Positions 33,836-33,906 of a stretch of DNA of 33,906 bases are shown piece by piece. The position numbers and the translations under genes are program-made. Source of the stretch: Bacteroidales bacterium M7 (lineage in GTDB: Bacteria; Bacteroidota; Bacteroidia; Bacteroidales; Muribaculaceae); the NCBI GenBank assembly GCA_001689515.1, contig LUJR01000016.1, positions 1 to 33,906 on the forward strand, read 5' to 3'. The notes beneath the pieces were generated by a model, which was not told the DNA's origin, made no database searches, and worked only from the letters and a program-made list of their open reading frames with translations. Numbering within the stretch: the first letter of the stretch is position 1; each line of letters starts with the position of its first letter.

Positions 33836-33906
33836 CCGAAGTGCAAAAACTTCGGTGAAGTTTAGTCTGCATTCGGAGGGGCGAGCCCTCCAAAGCTCGT
33901 CGCCCC
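33836..33906. repeat. Hairpin cluster at the window end, possibly the left arm of another nested element
   Basis: CCGAAGT...ACTTCGG (33836-33855), GGAGGG-GCGAG-CCCTCC (33875-33891) and GGGGCGA...TCGCCCC (33878-33906, the last two mutually exclusive) lie in a row. The style matches elements A and B. The window stops here, so a mirrored right arm cannot be checked. Confidence 0.6.

Overview
The window looks like the chromosome of a gut-type member of the Bacteroidales. The gene order moxR - DUF58 - membrane protein - batA - batB - batC - batD - batE is characteristic of Bacteroidetes. Shine-Dalgarno sequences are weak, several promoters fit the Bacteroidetes TTTG / TAnnTTTG pattern, and the base composition is moderately GC-rich. 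A Muribaculaceae-like species is my best guess, but that is inference only.

Layout. (1) Positions 1-1514 hold a short secreted-protein fragment and about 1 kb of dense palindromic, nested inverted-repeat DNA with one possible 55-residue ORF. (2) Positions 1515-10075 carry the complete MoxR/Bat operon: an AAA+ ATPase, three von Willebrand A (vWA)-type proteins, and TPR and membrane partners. They probably form an inner-membrane/periplasmic complex tied to envelope or oxidative stress tolerance. (3) Positions 10278-11775 encode a small helix-turn-helix protein and a DUF2007-Usp-Usp stress protein. (4) Positions 12074-20532 form a cell-surface glycan region. It has a WaaP-like kinase overlapping a GT2, two paralogous GT2 genes, another GT2-like gene and a WbsX-GT2 fusion. 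A more AT-rich DUF4143 ATPase cassette interrupts it, bracketed by a perfect 31-bp direct repeat. (5) Positions 20576-23722 encode a MetY-type sulfhydrylase and a DXS-like thiamine diphosphate (ThDP) enzyme. (6) Positions 23818-31889, all on the minus strand, encode AroB, a HAD phosphatase, a giant AsmA-like protein, a DUF5715/LAS-type peptidase candidate and a Na/Pi cotransporter with a PhoU-like tail. (7) Positions 32076-33692 encode a GadC-like APC amino acid permease followed by a strong terminator.

The most unusual content is non-coding. There is a series of intergenic elements built as inverted repeats whose arms themselves contain hairpins (271-365, 370-429, 692-941, 1006-1277), plus a dispersed palindrome family flanked by GTAGGGA/TCCCTAC (11873-11965, 13644-13728, 21904-21928). 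They resemble REP/BIME-type mobile palindromes, but no transposase is present here. The second unusual item is the 1.5-kb DUF4143 cassette, which has a near-consensus promoter, an upstream TTCCCGA-type operator and att-like flanking repeats that preserve the 3' end of the gene it sits beside. I found no rRNA, tRNA, CRISPR array or intact insertion sequence.
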